Assembly (NCBI GenBank): GCA_946406115.1
Contig: OX291545.1
Location: 25,291,153-25,355,152 of the forward strand
Length of the DNA stretch: 64,000 nt
Direction: 5' to 3'
From: Apoda limacodes
Taxonomy: Eukaryota > Arthropoda > Insecta > Lepidoptera > Limacodidae
The number at the start of each line of letters is the position of its first letter. Position 1 is the first letter of the stretch. The position numbers and the translations under genes are program-made. Below are positions 22,574-33,869 of this stretch, in pieces. The notes under the pieces are model-generated. The model was not told where the DNA came from, ran no database searches, and saw only the letters and a list, made by a program, of their open reading frames with translations.

Positions 22574-22793
22574 GGCTGGTTTGCACTAACCAACTTTGAC
22601 GTTAACCACTCGCAAAAAATTGGAGATTGTATGGAAATTTCTATCGTCAGCTAGTTTTAAAGTTAACCAGCTAGTGGTTTGCTGAAATTTGACAGGCCGG
22701 TAAAGTTTGAAAATAACTGACTTTGTAAATTTTCATACAATCTCCCATTTTTGACGGCTGGTTAACGTCGAAGTTAGTAAGTGCAACCCAGCC
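22574..22793. mobile_element. Palindromic MITE, PIF/Harbinger-like
   Basis: The left end ggctggtttgcactaac is complementary to the right end (gttagtaagtgcaacccagcc), and inner segments pair as well (gagattgtatgg with catacaatctcc; acgttaacca with ggttaacgt). The element is flanked by TAA on both sides (22,571-22,573 and 22,794-22,796), matching the TWA target duplication of PIF/Harbinger. It is 220 bases long and non-coding. If transcribed in the presumed 3' UTR it would form a long hairpin. Confidence 0.7.
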
Positions 22794-24338
22794 TAATTGC
22801 CGTAAATAAAATTTTTATCGTTAATTCAAAAATTTAGAATCATGATTGGTCAAGCTAATTACTTTGTTAAATAATTTTTAGCTTAGTACCCTCTATCTAA
22901 CTTGCAAAACTTAAACACCTACGTTAAAATCAAACTAATTTCCCAATAAAGATATATATCTTGTAATTCGCTACATATGCATTAGCCTTATTTTTAAAAG
23001 TCTGAACTCACTTAAAATTATTGTTTCGACAAGTTATACAAAATAATGTGTTAGCCAGATTAAAAATAAAATCAAGCAAAATTTTCAACTGCAAGTAAGT
23101 AAATAATTTGCAATGACGTTTTATAGGCTGAGTTATTCTAGGTTATTTTTTTATATCGTGTAATAGTATTGCACTGCTTGCTCAGCATTTGGTATAGAAA
23201 CAGATGCGTCATCGAAACTTAAAAAGTTTGACGCAAAACTGACTTAGCAACATTAAGTGTGAAATGTAGTAACTACTTACTGGTTAGGAAAACGGTCAGA
23301 GATTCAGAGGTTTATAGAGTCAGCAGTTCCTGAAAAAAATTGCGAGTTGGATCGAAAAATTTGGAGGCTTTCTAATACAACAAACCTTTTTTAATGTACA
23401 TAGGTTTTGCTCTATAGTAAAAACGGTTTTACATACAATCTTCAAACTTGAAGTGGTTTTTTAACAGACTCTAAAGTAAAACAACATAAAATTAAACCTG
23501 ACCAAATGTGAGTCGAACTTGCGCTAAAAGACCCTAATTTGGAAAAAAAAATATACAGTCATCTAGCGACAATCATCTTGATTTTTGATATCAGTTTTCA
23601 AATTTCTTATTAAATTTTAACCAGGGTTGCAACAGACAACTAAGTGTATAACAACAAACATAGTAGAAAAAAACTAGCTATATTTTAATTACATGCATAT
23701 GTACCATATTAAGGGATGTAGATCGCAATCATAAATGTGTACCTATGTTCTTACTGATTAAATTAAGTTCCCTGAACTTTTGTTCTACTGTGGACTTTGA
23801 GACGGGCTCATATAACATATATGTACTCGTGCGTGCTGCTACTTAGATATGTATTTCTCTTTACTAATGTCATAGCAATGATCAACAAACTATTACCATA
23901 GGCTTCGAGATAGAATCATAAGTTATATAGAGACAATTACTCTTACCTGTGTGTTGTCTCTTTCTGACTTAAATTTTATTTTTCACGTGAATTGTAATGT
24001 GATGTACAAATTCTTGCCAATTAATCTGTTATATCTATATGTTTTAAATTAATAATTTGTTTTTAAATACAATTAATTACATACTAAAACACAATTGATC
24101 AATGTATTTTTAAAGATAAAAAAAACCAAGATTTGGTGTTCTTTGCAAAATCCATCTGATGATATTGAAAGATCGAGTAAGAGCCTACTACCTTGCCTGA
24201 TTTTTTTAGTTATTTAAAAATGGATTATCACTATATATTCTCTGTTGATTATACAAGTAATAGTACTTAAAGTATTTTTAAAGTATCTATTTAAAAACCT
24301 TCGCAACGCACCAGTCTCTGTGATTCCGGTACTTGCTA

Positions 24339-24693
24339 TGTAAATAATTTTCTCGAATAAATTTGTTATCTCGTATCTAAGGGACGAGCTGTTTGTTACC
24401 TAATTAAACTTTGTAATATAATAGCTCGTTATTCATTAAATTTGTAAATATTAGAGTTAATTCTAGATTTAAGTAGAGGCAACTTGTAATTACAATTTTA
24501 GACGGAAAATCATGTAGCAATAATTATTTTATGCCAACGTCTATAGAGTTTAAATTCGAATTGAATCAACTCTCGATCTCTGTATATATTGAATTGTGTC
24601 TTACCATCAAACCTAAATTGTTCAAGTGTTACTGAACATCATGTATATGTATGTAGGTTATGTTAAACGCTAACATTTCCATATTTGTATATA
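24339..24693 (+). promoter_or_regulatory. Cluster of four Pumilio-type (TGTANATA) sites
   Basis: TGTAAATA occurs at 24,339-24,346 and 24,443-24,450; TGTATATA at 24,581-24,588 and 24,686-24,693. All match the PUF-binding consensus UGUANAUA on the strand that would be mRNA. In AT-rich DNA some matches arise by chance, so the support is the number within 355 bases plus the position in a presumed 3' UTR. Confidence 0.35.
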
Positions 24694-25615
24694 TTCATAT
24701 GAAGTTATTCTTTTTATTAAAAAAAAACTGTTTTTCATGTTATCGTAATTTACGCAAATTGTAGATGAAAAAACTAAAATTGTGGTAGTAAATCATATAA
24801 TTTATGGTAAAGAAAGAATTATCGTCAATTTTCAATATTATTTAAATAACTATTTTGATTAAAATCTTTGTAATGTTGTAACCAGATTATTTCCATAATT
24901 CTGTGCTAAATATTTATTATACATTAGATTCATAATCTCTTTTCCTGTCGATATTGAACTTTGCTATTAACATGCAGGATATTAAGACATTGTAGTATGT
25001 TCTTATCATCGAGCTATTTTATACCACGTACTTAAGGGCTGGAACTAGTCTTCCAGCGAATGGCCGGTGACGAAATAACTAGTATTTCTTCTGTGACTTA
25101 AAGTTTGTTTATAGCGTCTTCTCTAGTGTAAACATAATAGCTCAATGGTTCTTATCATACATTATTTTCTTTTCAATGCGTAGGTATAACTTCCGCGTTA
25201 ACCTTAATGTTAATAATATCGGGAACTTACTATAGTTAGAACTTGTTAAATCCTTTACGATCAACGAGACGTCTCATATACAGAAATGATACTTTAAATT
25301 AAAACTTGAATTTAACAAATTCGTATTCTTATTCTTTTGTAATATGCTACCTACTTTAAGTAAGTACAAATAAAATGTTAGCGTTTATAAAATCTTGCCA
25401 TTGTATAATGTAATATAACTTGAAAGATATAAATTTCCAGTTACAGTTGTCATATATTCTGAGTCGTGACAAAATTGACGAAAGAAATTATTGTGTCATA
25501 TCTGAAAAAAATCTATAAAGTTTAAATAAGACAATTTATGGTGTTACCAGTACTGCATAAAGATGAAACGTTTGACCATCCAGCTAGCCAATAAGAGAGC
25601 CAGCAGCAGAAAAGT

Positions 25616-25621
25616 AATAAA
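25616..25621 (+). terminator. Distal poly(A) signal AATAAA
   Basis: AATAAA followed about 18 bases later by a U/GU-rich run (cttgttgtttt) is the best-formed cleavage context downstream of the exon. Proximal alternatives are at 22,805-22,810 and 22,945-22,950. Confidence 0.35.
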
Positions 25622-25839
25622 ATTTTTGTAAATTATCTTGTTGTTTTAATTCAAAACTAGATGTGCTTTGCAGTTTTACCCGCAGAAAAACCTATCCCTT
25701 TTATCCCGAACTCTCGATCAAGATAATTTGTTTTTAGAATTTGTCAACTTAGGGTTAAAATTGAGAGGGGTAGTTAGGAAACTTAATGGTAGTTAAAATA
25801 AGATATAATCACTTCAAAAATAATCAGAATTGATGCAAA

Positions 25840-26155
25840 GATGGCGGAACAGGTATACCTACCGACGACCATTTATCTACCCTTACCAACCTCATATGAC
25901 CCCAATATTGATGCACGGCCTGCCCTCACCTCAGGGCGATTTGGGCCAAAGTCCATAAGCGGGCCCAGTGCAGATTGTGGCCTTCACCTTCGTCTTTTTT
26001 TTTGACGTATGCAGGTTTCCTCACAATGTTTTCCTAAAACGAAAAGCCAGTTTAGTGAGTAACGAATCTACTTGAGACATTGTGGAACACACTCTGGGCT
26101 TGAATCGGAATCGAAACCCCTAGGCCACCACCGACTCTATTTGGCATGGAGCCCT
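25840..26155 (-). repeat. tRNA-headed SINE (family A), minus strand, nearly full
   Basis: On the minus strand it starts 'agtcggtggtggcctaggg' (box A), has box B 'gtttcgattccgattc', then 'aaaacattgtgaggaaacc', 'gcatacgtc', and ends with 'cgccctgaggtgaggg'. This head and body match 44,484-44,800, making it a good family reference. It marks the return of dense repeats after the presumed 3' UTR. Confidence 0.8.
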
Positions 26156-27560
26156 AAAAATACCGAGAATATTGGCAAATGGGTGAAACCCTACCTCTTG
26201 GCTTGTATACTCATTAAACTTTTTTTTTTTAAATTACTTAATTGACATTATTGACCTATGGCCAAAAATAATAGAAAAAGTCGAATAAAAAATTGACTGC
26301 GTTGAACGTTAATTGTGAACGACGCGCACTTGGCCGGTTTTTTTTTATTTATTTTTCATTCATAATAACAAATATCTAAGCACTAAGAGTAAAAAAACAA
26401 TGACAAACACTGATCTTTTAGCAAGTTAGCCGTATTCAATATCCAAGTTTTGCACGTTCTGCGAACATTGGAGCTGCTTTGGAACGTTTTAAAACTTGCG
26501 ACTATTAAGGATAGTTGAATTGTCTCAAGAAACTATTTCAATGACCTAAGTTTTAGTTCACTTGTTTATTGTTTATTTGTAAAATGTTATACGCAGGCTT
26601 TACATAGAATGTGGGTGTAATTTACGAGGAATCAATAGGTGGCAAATAACATTACTAAGTAGTTCTGGGTAAACATCTAAAATTAATAAACAAAAGATTC
26701 TCCGTGAGTAGTTATGAATATTACTATGATTTATATTTTAAAACGCGCACCGAGGGTTCCGTACCACCTCAGAATGCGCGAGGCACGATCCTGACTCTCA
26801 TTGACCGGTTTTAATTATTTGTTGTATTACTATAGTGCTTAAACCATAATCTTTTTAAGTTTGGAACTCGTGTATATTACTGCTTTTACGAAAGAGCAAA
26901 AAGAAGAAAAACAGTTTCTTGTATGAGGACCCCCTTAGTTTTTTACTTTTTTTTGCTTTTATTTTTTTTACAAATCATCCATAATATTACATATTCTGTG
27001 AAAATTTTAGGCGTCGACCTACTTCGGTCTAAAAGATATAGCCATTTAAAGTTCGGTCGGACAGACTGACAGTAATAGGATAGTGTTAATATTTAGTAAT
27101 ATTAATACTGTGGTAATAATGCTCGGTTGGCTCCCTTTGAGTTTGTAACCCCATTGTCACTTCGAGCTGTCGTCGTAGTGTTTAATTTATAGCCATGATG
27201 AAATTATGTCTAACTAAACTACGTTTTTTTAAAACTACTTGCGCCATCTATTTTAAAAATGTTTAACTATTTGAGAAACAACTAACCAGAATGTATGCAT
27301 GTTAATGATGAATAAATGATTTAGAAAAGCATAGAGGACAAACAAACAAACATTCATTTGTGACTCCGACGCAAGAACGTAGCGGTGGTATTAGTTTAAA
27401 ATCACTGTTTGTGTCAGTATTTCCATGGCATCGAAGCGGCCGAAAGGCTACAAAATAGAACATGTGCCTAAGTTACCAACCTATTTTAGTGCGGTTATTT
27501 TGATTAAAGTTTAAAGACTAATAGCAAGACTAAAATGAAACGGGATTGTAAGTGGATTTC
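26156..27560. other. Non-coding, fragments of 'ggttccgtacc' repeat
   Basis: At 26,750-26,815 the words 'agggttccgtacc', 'gcgcgaggcacgatcc' and at 26,930-27,080 'gaccccctta', 'attctgtgaaaattttagg' and 'tcggacagactgac' belong to the same lepidopteran repeat as 41,405-41,830. 'gcgcacttggccggtttt' (26,325) is another piece. The rest is AT-rich without genes. Confidence 0.5.
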
Positions 27561-27599
27561 CACCATATATAGACAAAGAGAACTGTACCTAGGCAGCTG

Positions 27600-29640
27600 C
27601 GAAAAAGAGAAGAAAGATAATGTATGAGGATATTGACAAAGCCATACATTCCTCCCCAACACGCTTCACTGTCCGTCATGGGGGACTTCAACGCAAACCT
27701 GGGCACTGGAGGTTGCGATCAGCTGAAAATGGGAAAAATTGGAGTAGGGCAACGAAACCGTAGAGGCCAGCGATTGGTTGACTTTATGGAGAAAGAAGGT
27801 CTCTTTATGATGAATTCTTTCTTCAAAAAGCCACCCCACAGAAAATGGACCTGGACAAGCCCTGATGGTTAAATCAAAAAAAATCATTGACTTTATCCTG
27901 GCTTCTGATATTCAGCGATATCTCTGTGATCAATAGAGTGAAAACTGGCAGCGATCACCGCATGGTAAAAGGTACGCTGAATATCAACTTTGATAAGGTC
28001 TACGCTCCGTCCAACGATTGCTTTCATACAGAACCCCGAACCTTTTCAACTCAAACTCCAATATCGCTTTCAGTGCCTAGCAGATTGCGTAAATGTGTAT
28101 GATTTAAACGACAGGCTGGTGGAAAATTTCCAAGCGGTAAGAGCTAAGTTCTTCAATGCTCGTTTCATAATAGAACACAAAAATTTTCTGATCAGAGTCT
28201 CAATCTTATGAAGGTGCGGTATGAAATGAAATAGCAGTCTTCATCGATAGGTCCGAATACACGCGGCTCAATAGATAAATCTCGAGGGCCATACGACGTT
28301 ATACGCCATTTCAACACATCAAGTGTAGAAGAGGATATAGAATGGCCTTGAAACAGCTTAAGAACAAGAAGGCGGCAGGACGGAATTACGTAAGAGCCTC
28401 TGAAAGCGAGTGGAACACCTATACTTAAAGTTCTTCAGAGGCTCTTTAATTCTGTTGTCCTGAAAGGCACTACGCCAGGAGGTTGGAGCAGAAACGTTTC
28501 TTCAAAAAGGGAGACCTAATCTCATTGAAAAACTATAGACCCATTTCGCTTCTGAGCCATGTCTATAACCTGTTTTACCGGGTAATTAGAATCGTCTCGA
28601 ACGCAAGTTTGACAAATTCCAGCCTCCTGAACAATCCGGTTGTCGGAAATGCTTAAGTACCATGGACGACATACATTGCGCTAGATTATACAGAAGACAG
28701 AGGAGTATAATCGGCCTCTTTGCGTAGCGTTCGTGGACTATGAAAAAGCCTTCGATTCTATCGAGACCTGGGCGGTGTTTCAGTCTCTCCAGCGGTGGCA
28801 CATTGACTATCGGTACATCGAAGTGCTGAAGTGTTTGTATAACAGAACCACGATGTCTGTCCGACTACAAGACCAGAACACGAAACCAATCCACCAGCAG
28901 AAAGTTGTGAGGCAGGAAGACGTTATTTGTCCGAAACTGTTTACAACTTCGTTGGAAGATGTGTTTAGGCTTCTGAAATGGGAAGGAAATAGCGTCATAC
29001 ATCACTCACCTTTGATTTGTCGACGACTTAGTGGTTATGGCAGAATCGCTGGAAGACCTAGGCACGATGCTCAGAGACCTCAACAGAGTTTCCCTTAAGG
29101 TTGGCCTTAAAATGAACATGGATAAAACGAAGGTGATGTTCAATGTCATTGTTGTTGGAAACGCTACTCTCAAAGAATCAATACCTGCCTTATGGTACAG
29201 AAACGTGGTCTCTTACTTTTCGCCTCTTAAATAAACTCAGAGCCGCTCAGCGAGCTATGGAATGAGCTACGCTTGGTGTTTCTTTGAGCGATAGAATCCG
29301 AAACGAGGAAATTCGCAAAATAACTAAGGTTACCGATATAGCTCAAACATTTAACAAGCTGAAGTGGCAATGGGTAGGCCACATCGCTCGTCAAACCTAT
29401 AACCGATGGAGAAAAAAGGTTCTCGAGTGGCGACCTCGGACCGGAAGACGCAGCGTGGGTCGGCCTCCTACCAGGTGGACAGACGATCTGGTCAGAGCCG
29501 CAGGAATCGGATGGGCGCGGACGGCCGTTGTGGGGACATATGGGGGAGGCCTACGTACAGCAATGGACGTCTTCCGGCTAAAAAGATGCATCATTTAGTT
29601 GCCAGAAGCCTCTGACAGACGAACAGAAAATCTGTGAAAA
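27600..29640 (+). pseudogene. RTE-type LINE, long decayed copy (endonuclease, RT, 3' end)
   Basis: Pieces of one ORF2-like protein appear in order on the plus strand. The endonuclease C-terminal part has 'VMGDFNANLG' (GDFN at 27,681-27,692), 'QRNRRGQRLVDFMEKEG' and 'WTWTSPDG'. The reverse transcriptase follows: 'LKNYRPISLL' near 28,530, 'VDYEKAFDSIE' near 28,730 carrying the first catalytic Asp, and the FVDD box at 29,016-29,027, here F-V-D-D rather than F-A-D-D. The C-terminal end has 'LKWQWVGHIAR', 'GRPPTRWTDDLVRAAG' and 'WARTAVV', typical of RTE-clade elements. Frames are broken by many shifts and stops, and the region between 28,100 and 28,500 is eroded, so it is inactive. A second 3' fragment follows at 30,120. 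Confidence 0.85.
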
Positions 29641-29739
29641 GATTAGGTTCTTTTTTTAATTTGTATTAAGTTTCCGCATAATGGTAATTCTATATAATAT
29701 CGAATTTGATGCCAACGAGTAGGTATATTATATAACAAA

Positions 29740-29965
29740 AGCTATTACATCTGTCATGATCTGTCCCATAAACGGACGCGTGTATTCGTCCCTAGTGTAC
29801 CTCGAGCCCGTAGGACAGACTACAAAGCGGCTGGCCTCCACTGCCGACCTCCCGTCTCGCCTCTTAATTTAATATGGCGGGAATTGTTCCCAAAGTGACA
29901 CAATTAATAGTGCAATAGATATTCAATTTTACGTTAATAATACGCTTAAATAAACTTAAAATGAA
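29740..29965. promoter_or_regulatory. Paralogous non-coding element alpha, copy 2
   Basis: Shares with copies 1 and 3 'ctgccgacctccc' / 'gtctcgcctctta', 'atttaatatggcggg', 'aattgttccc', 'cacaattaatagtgcaa' and 'aataatacgct'. The paired ATTGTTT/AAACAAT is degenerate here (attgttc/acacaat). It lies directly downstream of the RTE LINE but is not part of it, since the other alpha copies have no LINE next to them. Confidence 0.55.
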
Positions 29966-30119
29966 TAAAATACAACTAAATTTACAAAATAAAGGATTAT
30001 TGGTTGGGGTCATTTTGTTATGTATCTATAACAATTCCTAAGCGTGGCTGCTTGGAAATGTTAATGTTTGCTTTAATGTTTGCATTTGCAGAACGTACAA
30101 AATTTAATGTTGGCATTAG

Positions 30120-30475
30120 CAGAACTTACAAAATGGCCTCTTATATAGGCTCAGAGTCGCTCAGCGAGCCATGGAAAGCGCCATGCTCGGTGTTTCTTTG
30201 CGCGACGAATTCCGAAACAAGAAATCTAAATGTAGAACCAAAGTAACCGACAAGGCTTAAACCGTTAGCAATCTGAAGTGGAAATGGGCAGGCCACATCA
30301 CTCATCGAACCGATAACCGATCTGGAAGGAAGGTTCTCGAGTGGCGACTACAGAGCTGGTTAGAGCCGCAAAAAGCTGATGGGCGCGGGCGGCTCAGGAC
30401 CGGCCGTTGTGGAGGCTTATGGGGGAGGCCTACGTTCAGCAGTGGACGTCATCCAGCTGAAGCGACAAATTTGTG
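30120..30475 (+). pseudogene. Second RTE LINE 3' fragment
   Basis: Matches the end of the preceding LINE: 'ctcagagtcgctcagcgagc', 'ctcggtgtttctttgcgcg', 'ctgaagtggaaatgggcagg', 'ttctcgagtggcgac', 'gatgggcgcggg' and 'tatgggggaggcctacg'. An internal deletion removes the GRPPTRWTDD segment. A separate truncated insertion, not coding. Confidence 0.8.
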
Positions 30476-31346
30476 CGCTATTGTTAATTTTGCTTTTTAG
30501 ACATTGGCACGGCTTAAATTTACGTTGTTATACATTTTATCAATTTCTCTGTATAGTTATTTCGTTGTTATTCAAATATTACTGCAAATTGCAATTATGT
30601 GCTTCTTTAGACATTATTAAGATTAACTTTATAACTTAATAATGTCTAAAAATCTAAACTTTGTAATCTTGTCCATTTTTTATATATTTTTATTATGAAG
30701 TCTCAAATACTTAGTAAAAAGTTAAGCATTTCTCGCAAAAAAACCAGGGTTCAAAGGATCTTTTCTTTTGTTTTAAAATCGTATAAAGTACAACTGCGAG
30801 AATTTAATTTTCTCGTGTTTCCTCGTTTCCTTATAAGGAATGATCCATTCCATTCAATAGTATTTAAATAAGAAAGAAACTAGTTTGTATTATAAAAAGC
30901 TTATCATAACTCTTCATCTACTCATCAAATTATACCAGATTGAAATAATGATGGCACTCTGGGCAGCATAAAAATATTTCGAATACGGAAATTAATCTAC
31001 TAACTTATGATTCTGTTAACAAAGCAGCTAATACTTTGGTTTCTTACATCAATAAAACAAATATTTTCTACGCTATCTTATTTTGAGATAAATACAAGCT
31101 GAAACTTGACAATACATTTTATATTATAAACAAATAGACGTATACATTAATTCAACCCGATAAGTTTCAATTAAATCTCGTATAAGTTTGGTTAGGACGT
31201 AATTGTTTCGCCACAAACTACCGCCCACCCCAGCATTAAATTCCGCTCGCCCTTGAATATTATTTAACGCGTGTGAGATTTCACAAAATATTTATAATGA
31301 GAAAGAAAATACTTACTTTAGTAATGTAAAATAATATTTTTTGGAC
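30476..31346. other. AT-rich non-coding; weak gamma-like patch at 31,195-31,270
   Basis: No gene. Near 31,195-31,270 the words 'ccgcccaccccag' and 'cattaaattccgctcgccc' loosely resemble the end of the gamma element (aataaattcccgcccgccc at 58,565). The resemblance is short. Confidence 0.3.
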
Positions 31347-31515
31347 ATATTACACAGCACCTTCTGGTCCCTTTTTCGTAAATACATACATATCATACAT
31401 AAATACACCCAGACTTAAGACAAACACAAATGTTTACAACATAAATGTTTGGCCAGTGCAACCCACACCCTTTGCACAGCAGCCGGCCACACTACCAACT
31501 AGGTTGCGAGGTCTA
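31347..31515 (-). repeat. tRNA-derived SINE (family B)
   Basis: The + strand reads 'ttacacagcaccttctggtccc', 'aaatacatacatatcatac', 'acacccagacttaagac', 'ccagtgcaacccacaccc' and 'cggccacactaccaact': the family B body followed by the complement of the tRNA-like head. It matches 43,070-43,275 closely. Confidence 0.7.
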
Positions 31516-31869
31516 TTATACTAATATACTAATTGGCTGCAATTTGGAATGGAAGTAGCTAGTACCATAAGTACATTTTTAGTTATTATTCTTTTGTTTA
31601 AGTATACCCTGAATTAACGCATAAGCTACATTTACTCCAGAAAAAGAAACTTCCCTATAATCAGGAGTTGCTTAAGGAATCCCTCGCCAATACCAGAATT
31701 TAGCGTGGAAGGAACCGGTAGACGAAACTTGTCTGAATTACATACACTCAACATCAAAAAAATCGCAACTGTTGAAAAATGTCCTTTAAATATATTTTAA
31801 CCTATCTTATTTATTTTTTGTTGCTTTCTTACTGAACCTCGAGGCAGCATTTAATTTTCGTCTTACCTC

Positions 31870-32300
31870 AGAAATATGCGGATCCTTATTATTACGAGCC
31901 GTGGTCCAAGCCTCAGACGCAGTTTGCTTCAGTATAAACTGGAAGACCTATTAAACCACGGTCGGTTTTTTGACACCGGCAGCTACTCGCGGGTTAGGAA
32001 TAAAACATTACATACCAGCAAGGATTGTCTCAGTGACTGCCGCTGCGCAGACGTCAGGATCTTCTAAGCTAAAGCAGAGCTGCCTCCACGGTGACGATGC
32101 ATAACATTCTCGCAATTCATCCCAGTCTGCCGACTTATAACGCCACACACGACGCCAATTAGTTGGCCCAGATGTATCGGGTTGTGTGCATGACATTTGA
32201 GTCCGAACGAGACAGTGGTCCGAGGAGCCAAGAGGCGCATCCACAGCAGAAGGTCCAGTAAGGAGCCGTATGGTCCTCTATCCCCCTCTCTTTCTACGGC
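31870..32300 (-). pseudogene. LINE endonuclease C-terminal fragment
   Basis: Minus-strand frame 32,244-32,008 encodes 'APLGSSDHCLVRTQM' (the SDH motif that ends APE-type endonucleases) and 'WRRVWRYKSADWDELREC' followed by 'SPWRQLCF'. This is the endonuclease-RT linker of Jockey/CR1-like LINEs. The next codons (about 32,008-31,900) continue out of frame. Broken and truncated at both ends; possibly the same family as the 53-54 kb copies, which represent other parts of the ORF. Confidence 0.75.
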
Positions 32301-33149
32301 GCGGCGAAAATGTATGCCTGCGCCTGCTGTTTCGTTTAGGCGGTGCAGGGCGCTTGCGCGAATGGTCGTGTGTGTTTATGTTACAGCGTGCTATGCGCAT
32401 CCATGGATGGTGACAGCTGATGTAGTGGCCATACTGCTGTGTATTCGTAAAATTCGTGTATATAAAGTGTTTAAAATATGGAAATTGAACAAAGTGCATC
32501 TTTGTCTTTGTAAAATACGGAAACCGTAATGCCACGCCTATTATAATTTTTATTTTTAGTATTCGCGATTATGAGTAGTACAGGGAGGTTGGATATGGAA
32601 ATTTAATTCTATGACAGATTGCGATGTCAAATATACTTCGTCAAAAAAGTAAATAAACAAACATTATTATTTCTTGACAATGTCAAAGACATGTCTTGTG
32701 ACATATTTGAGTGTTAAGCGCGAATCGTGTGTAAAGGTTTTCACTTCTGCCGGCACTCCCGGAGTGCAACTCGTTCTTTTTTTTATATTGAAACAGTAAA
32801 GTGAACTTTATATATTCAAAAATGGCATGCTAATTATTTCGTAACCAAATGATTTTTAAGTATTTGAATTAGAGGGTTGTTGTAAAAAGTCGTTAGATGC
32901 AAATAGCACAGGATCATACCTTGTGGAAATCATTAATTAGGTCGACTTCTTGGAAGAGCACGCGTGGGACTATAGAGCGGCAAATAAACGTTCGTAAGAG
33001 TGTAATCTTATGCAAAACGAACTAGTTACGTTAAAAATAAAATACTCAAATTAAAGTTTTGTTAAGACCTTTTCTTTAATATGCGTCTCTTAATATCCTT
33101 TGTTCGGCGGTGCACCTCAGTATGCTGAGAAGAAGAAGTAAAATAAAGC
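32301..33149. other. Non-coding, unassigned
   Basis: A GC-richer stretch at 32,270-32,430 (gcgcctgctgtttcg, ctatgcgcatccatgg) lies in overlapping open frames on both strands without domains. It could be LINE 5' sequence or an unknown repeat. Nothing recognisable follows. Confidence 0.35.
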
Positions 33150-33278
33150 TATAAGATTGTTTTCCACACTCACATCCGGAATTGTGACCCAATACGATGA
33201 CATTATTGAGCTAGCCGCACCACCTGGCTCTATGGCGATACCATTGATGTACGTAATTATATTTTAATCACAACTTTC
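33150..33278. promoter_or_regulatory. Paralogous non-coding element beta, copy 1
   Basis: Contains 'aagattgttttccac', 'gagctagccgcaccacctgg', 'ctctatggcgataccattg' and 'gtaattatattttaa'. The same series is at 59,755-59,910 (gactgttttccac, gctagctgtaccacctgg, ctctatggcgaaacaattg, ctaattatattttaa) and more loosely at 46,820-46,995. No transposon hallmarks. Confidence 0.55.
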
Positions 33279-33869
33279 CCCCTTTACGAGGTCGATGGAG
33301 GGCGTATAGAAGGGTGGAATATGCAATAACTGTAATTTTATTTGAAAGCTAGGCTCTTTTCAATTTGCTTTGGATTTATATGTTGGAGATAAGCTCTAGC
33401 AGTGCTTTTGACTAGACTTAACAAACGCGTTCTTAGGGTATGGGAGTCAGTTCTACCTCAATTCGAAACGTACATAGATAAATAATAAATACATACAAAT
33501 TGTGCCATGATTTGGCGGTAGTGATCGTTGAGCGTTGTTACCCGGCCAAATAAAAACATATTTTTAATGTAATCTTATTTTTCGTATTCTACCTTATCTA
33601 ATAAATTATAGGCAGTCGCTATACGACTACGGTGTGCGCTTGACTGGGGATACGGTTATTAAGGTTTATTACAAGATAACGGCTGTGAAAGTGCCTTCTT
33701 ATTTTATAACGCTTATTTGTTTGTTTAACATTAAAATTAGAAATATGTTGTTGTGATAGATTAAATTAAGTATCACTGCACGTTAAAGCGACTATGGATT
33801 TTGTGTTGAGAAGCAAAAAAATACTTCGTTTTAAAGTCCATGTCATTTAGAATTAATCGCAAATTCAAT
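33279..33869. other. Non-coding, unassigned
   Basis: No gene or recognised repeat. Composition is AT-rich. Confidence 0.4.

Larger units (their letters stand above)
22097..25640 (+). other. Probable long 3' UTR of the terminal exon
   Basis: AT-rich and devoid of exons, running from the stop codon to a distal poly(A) signal. Apart from one MITE (22,574-22,793) and a suspicious patch near 23,500 (caaatgtgagtcgaacttgcgc is transposon-like), it lacks the SINE/Helitron clutter that resumes at 25,840. AATAAA occurs at 22,805, 22,945, 24,356, 25,369 and 25,616, so several UTR lengths are possible. Long UTRs with Pumilio sites are common for insect developmental regulators. The 3' limit is inferred, not observed. 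Confidence 0.4.

Noticed and set aside
27666..27887. Minus-strand frame over the LINE
   Set aside because: It is the antisense shadow of the endonuclease segment containing GDFNA.
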